Made by a program: the position numbers and the translations under genes
Part shown: piece by piece, positions 1 through 8,824 of the stretch
Numbering within the stretch: the first letter of the stretch is position 1
How the letters are laid out: each line of letters begins with the position of its first letter
Notes under the pieces: generated by a model
What the model saw: only the letters and a program-made list of their open reading frames with translations
The model's database searches: none
Told to the model about the DNA's origin: nothing
NCBI RefSeq assembly: GCF_001262635.1
Contig: NZ_JXYH01000032.1
Span: forward strand, 1-39,329
Reading direction: 5' to 3'
Origin: Aestuariivita boseongensis
GTDB taxonomy: Bacteria; Pseudomonadota; Alphaproteobacteria; Rhodobacterales; Rhodobacteraceae
Length of the DNA stretch: 39,329 nucleotides

Positions 1-596
1 CGCACAATGCGTTCCTGCCAGCGATCAAGGGCGCGTTGGCGGCGATGCCCATCAACGGCACGATCACGCTGTCGGGCTATGAAGGCAGCGAGCTTCTGGT
101 TGCGCGCCTGTTGATCGAAAGCGGGGCGAATGTGCCGTACGTGGGCACGGCCTGTCCGAAAACGCCGTGGTCGGCTGCGGATGCCGACTGGCTGGCCGAC
201 AAGGGCGTGACAGTGAAGTTCCGCGCGTCGCTGGAAGATGACTGCGCGGCGATGGAGGCGATTAAGCCGGATCTGGCGATTGGCACAACGCCTGTTGTGC
301 AGAAGGCCAAGGAGCTTGGCATGCCGGGGCTCTACTTCACCAACCTGATTTCCGCGCGTCCGTTGATGGGCCCGGCCGGGGCCGGGTCGCTGGCGCAGGT
401 GGTCAATGCGGCGATTTCCAACAAGGGCCGCATGGACAAGATGAAGGCCTTTTTCGAAGGCGTCGGAACGCAAGATACAGCCGGTGTTTGGGAAGGTGAT
501 CCGAATTTGCGCCCCGAATACCGCGCGCAAAACCTCAAGAAGCTGGAGCGTGCCGAGAAGGCCCGTGTCGCGGCGAACGGGGGTGTCAAATGCTGA
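1..596 (+). CDS. bchY: Chlorophyllide reductase subunit Y, C-terminal part (BchY)
   Basis: This is the 3' end of a gene cut by the left edge of the window; the frame is open from base 3 to a TGA at 594-596. BchY and BchZ form the catalytic NifDK-like component of chlorophyllide a reductase, which with BchX reduces ring B of chlorophyllide a to make bacteriochlorophyll. The visible ~197 residues include the typical late NifDK-like segments [26 protein letters not shown] and a C-terminal helix rich in Lys and Arg. Identity is supported by the directly following bchZ, whose ATG overlaps this stop by 7 bases, as in the bchXYZ arrangement of purple bacteria. The N-terminal Fe-S ligands lie outside the window. 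Confidence 0.93.
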   Translation, partial: HNAFLPAIKGALAAMPINGTITLSGYEGSELLVARLLIESGANVPYVGTACPKTPWSAADADWLADKGVTVKFRASLEDDCAAMEAIKPDLAIGTTPVVQKAKELGMPGLYFTNLISARPLMGPAGAGSLAQVVNAAISNKGRMDKMKAFFEGVGTQDTAGVWEGDPNLRPEYRAQNLKKLERAEKARVAANGGVKC

Positions 597-2080
597 TCCA
601 AGACCACGATCGCGCTGGCGGCTATTGGGGGGCGGTTTATGCCTTTTGTGCCGTCAAGGGCCTGCAGGTTGTCATCGACGGCCCTGTGGGTTGCGAGAAC
701 CTGCCAGTCACCAGCGTGCTCCATTATACCGACGCGCTGCCTCCACACGAGCTTCCGATCGTAGTCACTGGACTAGGTGAAGAAGAGCTGGGTCGGGATG
801 GGACCGAGGGCGCTATGAAGCGAGCTTGGGGTGTGCTCGACCCAGCTTTACCGTCTGTTGTGGTGACCGGGTCCATTGCCGAGATGATCGGCGGTGGTGT
901 GACCCCAATGGGCACCAATATCCAAAGGTTCCTGCCGCGTACGATTGACGAAGATCAGTGGGAAAGCGCGGATCGCGCGATGACCTGGATCTTTACAGAA
1001 TTCGGAATGACCAAGGGACGGATGCCGCCTGAGAAAAAGCGCGAAGAAGGGGCAGCGCCGCGCGTGAACATCCTTGGGCCGATGTATGGCACGTTCAACA
1101 TGCCGTCCGATCTGGCGGAGATCCGGCGTCTGGTTGAAGGTATCGGCGCCGAGATCAACATGGTCATGCCGCTGGGCAGCCATCTGGCCGAGATGCGGAA
1201 CCTTGTGAATGCGGATGTGAACATCTGCATGTATCGCGAGTTCGGGCGCGGCCTCTGTGAGGTTCTGGGCAAGCCCTATCTGCAAGCGCCTATTGGGATT
1301 GAGAGCACCACCAAGTTCCTGAGGACCTTGGGCGAGATGCTGGATCTGGATCCCGAGCCGTTCATCGAGCGCGAGAAGCATTCGACGATCAAACCCGTCT
1401 GGGATCTGTGGCGGTCGGTGACGCAGGATTTCTTTGCCACTGCGTCTTTCGCCATTGTCGCGAACGAGACGTATTCCCGCGGCATTCGCCTGTTCCTGGA
1501 AGAGGATATGGGCCTGCCCTGCGCCTTCGCCGTCGCCCGCTGCGCCGGAAAGAAAACGAATAACGAGGAAGTTCGCGCATTGATGGGGCAAATGCGGCCC
1601 CTGATCGTGATGGGGTCCATCAATGAAAAGATGTACCTGGCCGAATTGAAGGCCGGACACGGTCCGAGCCCTGCGTTCATTCCCGCCAGCTTCCCAGGTG
1701 CCGCGATCCGGCGCGCCACGGGCACGCCCTTCATGGGCTATGCCGGGGCCACTTACATGATCCAAGAGGTCTGCAATGGCCTGTTCGATGCGCTGTTCCA
1801 CATCCTGCCGCTGGGCACCGAACTGGATGCAGCGGAAGCCACGCCAACCAATCTTCGTCGCGATTTCCCATGGGACGCCGACGCGCAGGAGATGCTGGAC
1901 CGCATTGTCGCCCAGCACCCGATCCTGACCCGAATTTCCGCCGCCAAAACGCTGCGCGATGCTGCCGAACAAGCAGCCCTCGACGCAGGGGCCGAGCGTG
2001 TCGTCATCGAGACGGTGCGCAAACTGGACCCGGCATTGGCGGGCGCGAAGACCAACAGCAACGAGGGAGATCTGCAATGA
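590..2080 (+). CDS. bchZ: Chlorophyllide reductase subunit Z (BchZ)
   Basis: The gene encodes 496 residues, the usual BchZ length. BchZ pairs with BchY to form the chlorophyllide a reductase catalytic tetramer carrying 4Fe-4S clusters, in cytoplasmic bacteriochlorophyll synthesis. The N-terminus has the family [19 protein letters not shown] segment, where Cys35 is the expected cluster ligand. Further NifD/K-like features are [14 protein letters not shown] and [14 protein letters not shown]. The start ATG at 590 lies inside the end of bchY, so translation is probably coupled. The stop overlaps the pufQ start as ATGA (2077-2080), joining the bch genes to the puf operon in one transcript, as known in Rhodobacter. 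Confidence 0.97.
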   Translation: MLIQDHDRAGGYWGAVYAFCAVKGLQVVIDGPVGCENLPVTSVLHYTDALPPHELPIVVTGLGEEELGRDGTEGAMKRAWGVLDPALPSVVVTGSIAEMIGGGVTPMGTNIQRFLPRTIDEDQWESADRAMTWIFTEFGMTKGRMPPEKKREEGAAPRVNILGPMYGTFNMPSDLAEIRRLVEGIGAEINMVMPLGSHLAEMRNLVNADVNICMYREFGRGLCEVLGKPYLQAPIGIESTTKFLRTLGEMLDLDPEPFIEREKHSTIKPVWDLWRSVTQDFFATASFAIVANETYSRGIRLFLEEDMGLPCAFAVARCAGKKTNNEEVRALMGQMRPLIVMGSINEKMYLAELKAGHGPSPAFIPASFPGAAIRRATGTPFMGYAGATYMIQEVCNGLFDALFHILPLGTELDAAEATPTNLRRDFPWDADAQEMLDRIVAQHPILTRISAAKTLRDAAEQAALDAGAERVVIETVRKLDPALAGAKTNSNEGDLQ

Positions 2081-2301
2081 CAGATATGACCACTCAGACC
2101 CCAACCCAGACACGCAGCCACAAGCCGCCGCGGACAGAGTTCATGGTGTACTTCGCCATCATCTTTGTCGCGACGCTGCCTTTGGCCTGTCTGACCTGGG
2201 CGCTTGCCGCGATCAAAAGCGGAAGCCTGACAGAAAAAGGGCCCGTGGCCCGAGCCTGGAGTCAGGCGCGGATCATCACGCCGATGATTTTCTCCGCATG
2301 A
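2077..2301 (+). CDS. pufQ: PufQ, small membrane protein of the puf operon
   Basis: This 74-residue protein starts at an ATG that overlaps the bchZ stop (ATGA). It has a polar N-terminus rich in Thr, Gln and Arg, one clear transmembrane helix (about residues 23-46, [20 protein letters not shown]) and a C-terminal part with the conserved-looking [17 protein letters not shown]. PufQ is the first gene of the puf operon in purple phototrophs and is linked to bacteriochlorophyll synthesis or delivery, possibly as a pigment carrier. The in-frame ATG two codons downstream is a less likely start because the coupling overlap would be lost. Size, position and membrane topology all fit PufQ. Confidence 0.93.
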   Translation: MTDMTTQTPTQTRSHKPPRTEFMVYFAIIFVATLPLACLTWALAAIKSGSLTEKGPVARAWSQARIITPMIFSA

Positions 2302-2453
2302 CTGCGGACCCGACATTCTCTGCCTTGCGAGGGGTGGAGATCCAAGACTGGCCGCCTGGCAACAGGTGGGCAGAGCCCGGCGGGGTCGAAAGGCCCTAAA
2401 GGACCCGGCCGCGGGGTGCGCGGCGTCAGCGTTGTTTTTCGAAAGGAAAGTTA
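2302..2453 (+). other. pufQ-pufB intergenic leader with a possible hairpin
   Basis: These 152 bases between pufQ and pufB have no reading frame I can support. GGGTC at 2383-2387 can pair with GACCC at 2402-2406. This gap holds processing sites that separate pufQ from pufBA mRNA in Rhodobacter; I cannot locate such a site here. The pufB ribosome-binding site (GAAAGGAAAG) ends the segment. Confidence 0.4.
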
Positions 2454-2603
2454 ATGGCTGATAATTCCGACCTGTCTTTCACAGGTCTCACCGACGAGCA
2501 GGCGCAAGAGTTGCACTCCGTCTATATGAGCGGGCTCTGGCTGTTTTCGGCCGTGGCCATCGTTGCTCATTTGGCGACGTTCATCTGGCGCCCGTGGTTC
2601 TGA
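2454..2603 (+). CDS. pufB: Light-harvesting 1 beta polypeptide (PufB)
   Basis: A 49-residue LH1 beta chain, too short for ordinary ORF cut-offs. It binds bacteriochlorophyll a in the core antenna around the reaction centre in the cytoplasmic membrane. The sequence has the canonical polar N-terminus ([20 protein letters not shown]), a single membrane helix, the pigment-ligating His39 in the [13 protein letters not shown]-terminal part, and the terminal RPWF seen in LH1 beta chains. A GGAAAG ribosome-binding site sits about 6 bases upstream of the ATG. pufA follows after 14 bases, so the two polypeptides should be made at matched levels from one message. Confidence 0.98.
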   Translation: MADNSDLSFTGLTDEQAQELHSVYMSGLWLFSAVAIVAHLATFIWRPWF

Positions 2604-2617
2604 GGAGGGATTGATTA

Positions 2618-2776
2618 ATGGCAAAGTTCTACAAGATCTGGCTCGTTTTCGATCCGCGCCGTGTGTTTGTCGCACAGGGTGTTTTCCTCTTCCTGCTGGC
2701 GGCGATGATTCACCTCGTCCTGCTCAGCACGGATCACTTCAACTGGTTTGAACTGGCGGCGCAAAACGCCGGCTGA
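2618..2776 (+). CDS. pufA: Light-harvesting 1 alpha polypeptide (PufA)
   Basis: A 52-residue LH1 alpha chain. It begins [20 protein letters not shown], the family hallmark, followed by one transmembrane helix containing the bacteriochlorophyll ligand His32 in [11 protein letters not shown], and a short periplasmic tail with Trp43. A strong GAGGAGGG ribosome-binding site at 2603-2610 precedes the ATG. It forms the alpha-beta pair with PufB in the LH1 ring. The stop is followed within 30 bases by the stem-loop expected to stabilise pufBA mRNA relative to pufLM. Nothing suggests truncation or duplication. Confidence 0.98.
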   Translation: MAKFYKIWLVFDPRRVFVAQGVFLFLLAAMIHLVLLSTDHFNWFELAAQNAG

Positions 2777-2805
2777 TCTGCAAGGCAGTGAAGTGAAACA
2801 CCAAC

Positions 2806-2849
2806 GTTGCGGGCGGCATCCACCCCTGATCGGATTGGTCGCCCGCAAC
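2806..2849 (+). promoter_or_regulatory. pufA-pufL intercistronic stem-loop
   Basis: A perfect 10-base inverted repeat, GTTGCGGGCG at 2806-2815 and CGCCCGCAAC at 2840-2849, encloses 24 bases that can add inner pairs (ATCC/GGAT). In Rhodobacter a hairpin at this exact place blocks 3'-to-5' decay of pufBA mRNA, giving more antenna than reaction-centre message. Same function here is inferred from position and structure. There is no T-run, so it is not a typical terminator. Confidence 0.85.
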
Positions 2850-2917
2850 AAACCAGACAACAACAACGACGGCTTTCGGACTGACCAGGACGGGCCGCCA
2901 AACGCGGAGACAAGAAG

Positions 2918-3769
2918 ATGGCGTTGCTCAGCTTCGAGAGAAAGTATCGCGTCCGCGGAGGGACGCTGATCGGCGGCGATCTGTTCGACTTCTGGGTGGG
3001 GCCCTTCTATGTGGGCTTCTTCGGAGTCACGACAGCCTTTTTTGCCCTTCTGGGCACAATCCTGATTTTCTGGGGGGCCTCACAACAGGGCACCTTCAAC
3101 CCTTGGATCATCAACATCGCACCCCCTGACCTGAGTTACGGTCTGGGCATGGCGCCCCTTCTGGAAGGCGGTTTGTGGCAGATCATCACGATCTGTGCGA
3201 CCGGCGCTTTCATCAGCTGGGCCCTGCGCGAGGTTGAGATCTGCCGCAAGCTGGGGATGGGATACCACGTGCCCATCGGGTTCAGCTTTGCGATCCTGGC
3301 ATATGTGACGCTGGTGATCTTCCGGCCCCTGCTCATGGGTGCCTGGGGACATGGGTTCCCATACGGGATCTTCAGTCACCTCGATTGGGTGTCGAACACC
3401 GGCTATGCCTATCTGCACTTCCACTACAACCCGGCCCATATGCTGGCGGTGACACTGTTCTTCACCACCACCCTGGCGCTGGCGTTGCATGGGGCGCTGA
3501 TCCTGTCGGCGGCCAACCCTGAAAAGGGCGAAGAGATGAAGACCCCTGATCATGAAGACACCTTCTTCCGGGATCTCATCGGCTATTCAATCGGCACATT
3601 GGGCATTCACCGCCTTGGCTTCCTGCTGGCGATCAATGCCGTGTTCTTCAGTGCCGTCTGCATCATCATCTCGGGTCCCGTCTGGACGGCAGGCTGGCCG
3701 GAATGGTGGAACTGGTGGCTTGAGCTGCCGATCTGGGGTGAAAACCCAATGCCGGTAGGAGGGATGTAA
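2918..3769 (+). CDS. pufL: Photosynthetic reaction centre L subunit (PufL)
   Basis: The protein has 283 residues with five membrane helices and is the L subunit of the type 2 purple bacterial reaction centre. Key ligands are at the expected places, one higher than the mature numbering of Rhodobacter: His154 and His174 for bacteriochlorophylls, His191 and His231 for the non-haem iron, and Glu213 and Ser224 for proton delivery to the secondary quinone. The N-terminal [17 protein letters not shown] is typical. pufM begins 2 bases after its TAA. All functional residues I can check are kept, so the complex should be active. Confidence 0.98.
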   Translation: MALLSFERKYRVRGGTLIGGDLFDFWVGPFYVGFFGVTTAFFALLGTILIFWGASQQGTFNPWIINIAPPDLSYGLGMAPLLEGGLWQIITICATGAFISWALREVEICRKLGMGYHVPIGFSFAILAYVTLVIFRPLLMGAWGHGFPYGIFSHLDWVSNTGYAYLHFHYNPAHMLAVTLFFTTTLALALHGALILSAANPEKGEEMKTPDHEDTFFRDLIGYSIGTLGIHRLGFLLAINAVFFSAVCIIISGPVWTAGWPEWWNWWLELPIWGENPMPVGGM

Positions 3770-3771
3770 TC

Positions 3772-4764
3772 ATGGCCATCCGCGAATATCAGAACATCTT
3801 CACGCAGGTGCAGGTCCAGGGGAACCCGGAATGGGGGATGGACGACAACGGCACCATGACCGAAGAACGCATCGGCCGTCCCGGTTTCAGCACTCTGGTC
3901 GGCTGGTTGGGCAACGCCCAGCTTGGTCCGGTCTATCTGGGCTGGACGGGGATGATCTCTCTTGCCACTGGCTTGATCTGGTTCAACATCGTTGGCCTGA
4001 ACATGCTGGCGCAGGTGGGCTGGTCGATCCCGGAATTCATCCGGCAGCTGTTTTGGCTGGCGCTTGAGCCTCCGGGGCCCGAACATGGGTTGTCCATGCC
4101 GCCGCTGAATGAAGGCGGATGGTACATCATCGCCAGCTTCTTCCTGCTGGTATCGGTGATGACCTGGTGGCTGAGGACCTGGCTGCTGGCTGCCCAACAC
4201 AAGATGGGTAAGCATGTCGCCTGGGCGTTCCTGTCAGCCATCTGGCTGTTCCTGGTGCTGGGTCTTTTCCGCCCGGTCCTGATGGGCAGCTGGTCCGAGG
4301 CGGTGCCTTACGGCATCTTCCCGCACCTGGATTGGACGACAGCGTTCTCCATCCGCTATGGCAACCTTTACTATAACCCCTTCCACGCCCTTTCGATCGT
4401 GTTCCTTTATGGCTCGGTGCTGCTGTTCTGTATGCACGGCGCGACGATCCTTGCTGTCACCCGCTTCGGCGGTGACCGCGAGCTTGAGCAGATCGTGGAC
4501 CGAGGCACCGCCACGGAACGCGCCGCCCTCTTCTGGCGCTGGACCATGGGCTTCAACGCCACGATGGAAGGGATTCACCGCTGGGCCCTGTGGTTCGCGA
4601 TGCTGACGCCGATAACGGGTGGCATCGGGATCCTTCTGACCGGCACCGTTGTCGACAACTGGTTCATCTGGGCGCAGGAGCACAACTTTGCCCCCATCTA
4701 TGACGGTTCGTTCGGCTATGCGGATTATGGCTCGTACGAAGCCTTCATCGGGAAGGAGAACTGA
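3772..4764 (+). CDS. pufM: Photosynthetic reaction centre M subunit (PufM)
   Basis: A 330-residue M subunit that pairs with PufL to hold the special pair, pheophytins, quinones and iron. Bacteriochlorophyll ligands are His185 and His205; iron ligands are His222, His269 and Glu237, all shifted by three from Rhodobacter sphaeroides M. The start [17 protein letters not shown] is canonical. The C-terminal tail beyond the last helix is somewhat longer than in Rhodobacter, as common in species with a bound tetraheme cytochrome. It starts 2 bases after pufL and ends 2 bases before the pufC ATG, so the three genes form a tight translational block. Confidence 0.98.
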   Translation: MAIREYQNIFTQVQVQGNPEWGMDDNGTMTEERIGRPGFSTLVGWLGNAQLGPVYLGWTGMISLATGLIWFNIVGLNMLAQVGWSIPEFIRQLFWLALEPPGPEHGLSMPPLNEGGWYIIASFFLLVSVMTWWLRTWLLAAQHKMGKHVAWAFLSAIWLFLVLGLFRPVLMGSWSEAVPYGIFPHLDWTTAFSIRYGNLYYNPFHALSIVFLYGSVLLFCMHGATILAVTRFGGDRELEQIVDRGTATERAALFWRWTMGFNATMEGIHRWALWFAMLTPITGGIGILLTGTVVDNWFIWAQEHNFAPIYDGSFGYADYGSYEAFIGKEN

Positions 4765-4766
4765 TC

Positions 4767-5891
4767 ATGCTGCCCAAGTGGTTTAACGACTGGAACCGGG
4801 ACAATCCGACCAATGTGTTTGGTCCGGCCATCCTGGTGGGTGCCCTCGGCGGTGCGGTCTTCGTCGCGATCCTGCTGGTGACATGGGGTCAGCCCTTTGC
4901 CACCAACTCGATGCAGACCGGTCCGCGCGGTACAGGCATGTCCGTGCCAGAGTTCAGCGCGGCCCTCGCCAAACCCGATCCCACGATCGAAGCCTTTTAC
5001 ACCGAAGAGCCCTATGTGCCCGAAGGTGGAGAGGCCCTGGCCAAGGACGTTTACGAAAACGTTCAGGTGCTGGGCGATCTGACGGAAGACAACTTCAACC
5101 GCCTCATGAATGCCATGACCCAATGGGTCAGCCCCGATCAGGGCTGTGCCTATTGCCACGGCGATGTGGCGGTCGAGGAATACGGCAGTGACGATCTATA
5201 CACCAAGGTCGTCGCGCGGCGGATGATCCAGATGACCCAGACCATCAACGAGGAATGGGACGGCCACGTGAATGCCAACAAGGAGGTCGGTGTGAACTGT
5301 TACACCTGCCACCGCGGCGAAAACGTACCGTCGGAGATCTGGTTCAAGATTGCACCTGTGAACGAAGCGTCGGGAGGCTGGGCTGCGAACCAGAACCGCG
5401 CGACGATGATCAGCCAATCGACATCGCTGCCATCGGATGCGCTTGAGAACTACCTGCTCGAGGCCAATCAGATCGTCGTGCACGATTTGGAAAGCCGCGT
5501 GGCCGGTGGACCGTCCAGCGATGACAATCCGCTGCCGTCGATACAGGACACGGAACGCACTTACGCGCTGATGAATTACTTCTCGAATTCGCTGGGTGTG
5601 AACTGTGTGTTCTGCCACAACTCCCGCGCCTTCTATGCCTCTCAGGGCGAAGTGACCCCGCAATGGGCCACCGCGTCGCTGGGCATCCAGATGGTGCAAG
5701 AGCTGAACAACACCTACCTGGTTCCGCTCAGGGATACCTACCCGGCTGAACGCCTTGGTCCGGTCTATGCAGATGCGCCCAAAGCCGCCTGCAAAACCTG
5801 TCACAAGGGTTATCAGCAGCCGATGCAAGGCACCAACGCCATCGGCGATTGGCCCGAGCTCGCCGCGACCGGGGCACCGGTTTACGAATAA
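4767..5891 (+). CDS. pufC: Reaction-centre tetraheme cytochrome c (PufC)
   Basis: The 374-residue protein has four c-type haem motifs: CAYCH at 127-131, CYTCH at 178-182, CVFCH at 280-284 and CKTCH at 342-346. An uncleaved N-terminal membrane helix (about 17-40) anchors it on the periplasmic side. It rereduces the photo-oxidised special pair. Haem pairs are split by a long linker (182-280), the normal two-repeat layout. No lipobox cysteine is seen near the N-terminus, so anchoring is by the helix. Presence of pufC in place of pufX separates this organism from Rhodobacter sphaeroides and capsulatus and fits aerobic phototrophs of the Roseobacter group. Confidence 0.97.
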   Translation: MLPKWFNDWNRDNPTNVFGPAILVGALGGAVFVAILLVTWGQPFATNSMQTGPRGTGMSVPEFSAALAKPDPTIEAFYTEEPYVPEGGEALAKDVYENVQVLGDLTEDNFNRLMNAMTQWVSPDQGCAYCHGDVAVEEYGSDDLYTKVVARRMIQMTQTINEEWDGHVNANKEVGVNCYTCHRGENVPSEIWFKIAPVNEASGGWAANQNRATMISQSTSLPSDALENYLLEANQIVVHDLESRVAGGPSSDDNPLPSIQDTERTYALMNYFSNSLGVNCVFCHNSRAFYASQGEVTPQWATASLGIQMVQELNNTYLVPLRDTYPAERLGPVYADAPKAACKTCHKGYQQPMQGTNAIGDWPELAATGAPVYE

Positions 5892-5936
5892 GGGCCGGGC
5901 GGCGGTTGTTCCCCCGTCGCCCCCCTTAGCCAAGCG

Positions 5937-5982
5937 CGGACCCGCGGCTTCCTGGGTCCGGGCACGGGGTCTCAACACCCCG
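5937..5982 (+). repeat. Two adjacent hairpins downstream of pufC
   Basis: CGGACCC (5937-5943) pairs with GGGTCCG (5954-5960), and CGGGGT (5965-5970) pairs with ACCCCG (5977-5982). They follow the pufC stop by 46 bases and lack a clear T-run. They could protect the puf mRNA 3' end or belong to a genomic palindromic repeat family. Confidence 0.55.
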
Positions 5983-6010
5983 GTTCCCTTCCTGTTGGCT
6001 ACAGGAGACT

Positions 6011-6057
6011 GGCGTCGTGCGAGTGGGAGCGCTCCTAACTCTCACGGCGCCTTTTCT
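6011..6057 (+). terminator. Strong intrinsic terminator between pufC and dxs
   Basis: The left arm 6011-6024 pairs with 6038-6051 over 13 of 14 positions (one G-U, one mismatch), and an inner GGAGC/GCTCC extends it. TTTTCT follows at 6052-6057. This is the best rho-independent terminator in the window and probably ends puf transcripts. It lies only 22 bases before the dxs ATG. Confidence 0.8.
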
Positions 6058-6079
6058 ACTCTGAGAAAGGTGATGATCC

Positions 6080-8005
6080 ATGTCCCATCCCCACACCCCG
6101 ACTCTGGATCGCGTCGCTGGCCCGCAAGACCTCAAGGCCCTCTCGGATCGCGAGCTTGCCCGGCTGGCCGGTGAATTGCGGTCCGAGGTTGTTTCGGCCG
6201 TGTCGGAAACCGGCGGGCATCTGGGATCGTCCCTGGGCGTTGTCGAGCTGACCGTTGCGATCCACGCCGTGTTCAACACGCCCAATGACAAGCTGATCTG
6301 GGACGTGGGCCATCAGTGTTACCCCCACAAGATTCTGACCGGTCGCCGTGATCGCATCCGGACGCTGCGCCAAAAAGGCGGCCTCAGCGGTTTTACCAAG
6401 CGGTCGGAAAGCGAATACGATCCGTTTGGCGCGGCGCATTCGTCGACATCCATTTCGGCCGCGCTGGGCTTTGCCACCGCGCGTGACATGGGCCAGCCCA
6501 CGGGCGATGCCATCGCGGTGATCGGCGACGGGTCGATCAGTGCTGGCATGGCTTATGAGGCGCTAAACAATGCAGGGGCGGAAGGACGGCGGCTGTTTGT
6601 TATCCTGAACGACAACGAGATGTCTATTGCCCCGCCCGTGGGCGCGATGAGCACCTATATGAGCCGCCTGTCAAAGATGGGTCCGCTGCCCATTCTGGAT
6701 GCGGTTGCGAAGGACATGGAGAAATTCCTGCCAGAACCGGTGCGTCTGGGCGCGGAACGCGCGCGCCAGATGGTGACCGGGGTGCAGGGGCAGGGCACGT
6801 TCTTTGAAGAACTGGGCTTTGATTACATCGGCCCCATCGACGGCCATGACATGGAACAGCTTCTGACCGTGCTGCGCGCCGCGCGCACGCGGGCCACCGG
6901 GCCTGTGCTGATCCATTGCTGCACGGTGAAGGGCAAGGGATATGCGCCCGCCGAAGGGTCGGCGGACAAGTATCACGGCGTGTCGAAGTTCGACGTGGAA
7001 AGCGGTGTGCAGGCCAAGGCCAAGGCGAATGCACCCAGTTACACCAAAGTGTTCGGCGAAGCGCTGGCGCAGGAAGCCGCGCGTGATCCCCGGATCGTGG
7101 CAGTGACGGCGGCGATGCCGTCGGGCACAGGCGTGAACATCATGGCGGACCGCTTCCCGGCGCGTGTTTTTGACGTGGGCATCGCCGAACAGCATGGCGT
7201 GACCTTTGCCGCCGGGATGGCGGGCGCCGGTCTGAAGCCCTTCTGTGCGATCTATTCGACCTTCCTTCAGCGCGGCTATGACCAGGTTGTCCATGACGTG
7301 GCCCTGCAAAAACTGCCGGTGCGTTTTGCGATGGACCGGGCAGGTCTTGTGGGGGCTGATGGCGCGACCCATGCGGGCGCGTTCGATATCGGTTTCATGG
7401 GATCTTTGCCGGGGATGGTGGTGATGGCGGCCTCGGACGAGGCCGAGCTGGCGCATATGGTTGTCACCGCTGCCGAATATGACGAAGGCCCCATCGCTTT
7501 CCGCTATCCCCGAGGTAATGGCACGGGCGTCGAGATGCCCGCGCGCGGCGAAGTGCTGGAGATCGGCAAGGGCCGGATCTTGCAGGAAGGCTCTGACGCC
7601 GCAATCCTGTGTTTCGGCGCGCATCTGGCCGAATGCCAGATGGCGGCGGCCATGCTGGAGGCGGAAGGGATTTCCGTCACACTGGCCGATGCACGCTTTG
7701 CCAAGCCTTTGGACATGGAGCTGATTGCGTCCCTTGCCGCCAATCACGCGGCACTGATCACGGTAGAGCAGGGCGCGATGGGCGGCTTTGGCGGGTTTGT
7801 GCTGCAGGCCATGGCGGCGCAAGGATTGCTGGACGGCAAGCTGCGCGTGCGCACGATGACCCTGCCGGACCGCTTCATTGATCAGGCCAGCCCGGCGGAG
7901 ATGTACGAAGATGCCGGTCTGACCGCCGTCGACATCATGGGCGAAGTCAGCCGGGCCTTGCGGCGCGACACAAAGCTAGTGGGGTTCAGCGCGCCGCGTG
8001 CGTGA
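6080..8005 (+). CDS. dxs: 1-deoxy-D-xylulose-5-phosphate synthase (DXS)
   Basis: A full-length 641-residue cytosolic enzyme that condenses pyruvate and glyceraldehyde-3-phosphate to DXP, the first step of the MEP isoprenoid pathway. The thiamine diphosphate motif runs from GDG (149-151) to NN (163-164). The C-terminal half has the transketolase-like segment [15 protein letters not shown] with the catalytic His region, and the [15 protein letters not shown] segment. The start follows a GAAAGGTG ribosome-binding site at 6065-6072. Linkage to puf is conserved in Rhodobacter (the former ORF641) and makes sense because carotenoids and the phytyl tail of bacteriochlorophyll need this pathway. A terminator just upstream implies separate or attenuated expression. 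Confidence 0.97.
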   Translation: MSHPHTPTLDRVAGPQDLKALSDRELARLAGELRSEVVSAVSETGGHLGSSLGVVELTVAIHAVFNTPNDKLIWDVGHQCYPHKILTGRRDRIRTLRQKGGLSGFTKRSESEYDPFGAAHSSTSISAALGFATARDMGQPTGDAIAVIGDGSISAGMAYEALNNAGAEGRRLFVILNDNEMSIAPPVGAMSTYMSRLSKMGPLPILDAVAKDMEKFLPEPVRLGAERARQMVTGVQGQGTFFEELGFDYIGPIDGHDMEQLLTVLRAARTRATGPVLIHCCTVKGKGYAPAEGSADKYHGVSKFDVESGVQAKAKANAPSYTKVFGEALAQEAARDPRIVAVTAAMPSGTGVNIMADRFPARVFDVGIAEQHGVTFAAGMAGAGLKPFCAIYSTFLQRGYDQVVHDVALQKLPVRFAMDRAGLVGADGATHAGAFDIGFMGSLPGMVVMAASDEAELAHMVVTAAEYDEGPIAFRYPRGNGTGVEMPARGEVLEIGKGRILQEGSDAAILCFGAHLAECQMAAAMLEAEGISVTLADARFAKPLDMELIASLAANHAALITVEQGAMGGFGGFVLQAMAAQGLLDGKLRVRTMTLPDRFIDQASPAEMYEDAGLTAVDIMGEVSRALRRDTKLVGFSAPRA

Positions 8006-8015
8006 AAGGCTTGAG

Positions 8016-8036
8016 GTCCCGGGTCAGGCCCGGGAC
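8016..8036. terminator. Bidirectional hairpin between convergent dxs and hydrolase genes
   Basis: GTCCCGGG (8016-8023) and CCCGGGAC (8029-8036) form a perfect 8-base stem with a 5-base loop. It lies between the two stop codons and includes the hydrolase stop (8024-8026). No T-run is present. The same kind of GTCCCGGG palindrome is often dispersed in alphaproteobacterial genomes, so it may also be a repeat element. Confidence 0.6.
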
Positions 8037-8824
8037 GCAAGGAAGCCGCGCAGCTGAGCGATCACCGCCTCGGGCGCGTCCCAGTGGATGGAATGGCCCG
8101 CGTTGGGGATCATGTAGTGTTCGGCATTTGGCAGCGGTTCGAACGCGATGCGCGCGGGGCCCGGCGGGATCAGCGCGTCGTCTTCGGCGTACAGGACCTG
8201 TACGGGGCAGGTCACATCTTCCAGTTTCAGGCTTAGTTCGAAATTGCGCAGGATCTCGATCTGATGCGCCATCGCCTTGGCGGTTTGCGCGTGGGGATAA
8301 TTCAGCGCGGCTTCCAGCGCCATGTCCGTATTTTCGGGATTTTCAAAGAACGCAGGGGCAAAGACCCACGGGTAAAGCGCCTTGAGCCAGAGGCGTTCGC
8401 CATCCGCGGTTTGCCGGATGGCCAGAAGTGCGTCGAACACGGCGAGCGAACGCGGAAGCTTATGCGGCCCGGAGGCGAGGATGGAGATCGAAGCCACCTG
8501 ATCCGGTGCAAGCCCATAAAGCTCAAGCGCCATGCGCCCGCCCATGGAATGACCCGCCACATGGAACCGGTCATGTCCCAGATGCGCCATCAATGCACGG
8601 GCGTCCTCGGCCATTGCTTTGATGCTGACCGGCGCGTCCCAGGGGGTCGTGCGCCCGGTGGTGCGGTTGTCGGGGCGAATGACGGTGAAATCCTGTGCCA
8701 GCGCTTCGACCAGCGGTGTCCAGCTGGCGCTGTCGCTGAGCATACCGGCCAGCAGGATCAGCGGCGGGCCGGAGCCTTCGACTTCGTAATGGAGGGTGAT
8801 GTCGGGAAGGCTCAAGTCAGGCAT
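8024..8824 (-). CDS. Alpha/beta-fold hydrolase
   Basis: The 266-residue protein has the alpha/beta hydrolase triad: Ser93 in GHSMGG, Asp215 or Asp216 in AEDDALIPP and His244 in NAGHSIHWD. The oxyanion region LLAGMLSDSASW is present near the N-terminus. No signal peptide is seen, so it is cytosolic. Its closest look is to the 3-oxoadipate enol-lactonase/esterase group, but substrate cannot be read from sequence. It is the last gene of the long minus-strand operon; its start overlaps the peptidase stop by 8 bases, so the two are probably co-translated. In that context it may hydrolyse an ester or lactone intermediate (inference). Confidence 0.85.
   Translation of the reverse strand: MPDLSLPDITLHYEVEGSGPPLILLAGMLSDSASWTPLVEALAQDFTVIRPDNRTTGRTTPWDAPVSIKAMAEDARALMAHLGHDRFHVAGHSMGGRMALELYGLAPDQVASISILASGPHKLPRSLAVFDALLAIRQTADGERLWLKALYPWVFAPAFFENPENTDMALEAALNYPHAQTAKAMAHQIEILRNFELSLKLEDVTCPVQVLYAEDDALIPPGPARIAFEPLPNAEHYMIPNAGHSIHWDAPEAVIAQLRGFLASRA

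Noticed and set aside
848-2113. 421-codon open frame antisense to bchZ
   Set aside because: bchZ on the other strand has unmistakable family motifs; long antisense frames are common in G+C-rich DNA and this one has no recognisable domain.
5892-6079. Possible pufX after pufM/pufC
   Set aside because: No reading frame with a membrane helix exists here; the segment is made of hairpins and a terminator, and pufC is present instead.
6671-7822. 383-codon frame antisense to dxs
   Set aside because: His- and Arg-rich shadow of the dxs codon pattern with no domain features.
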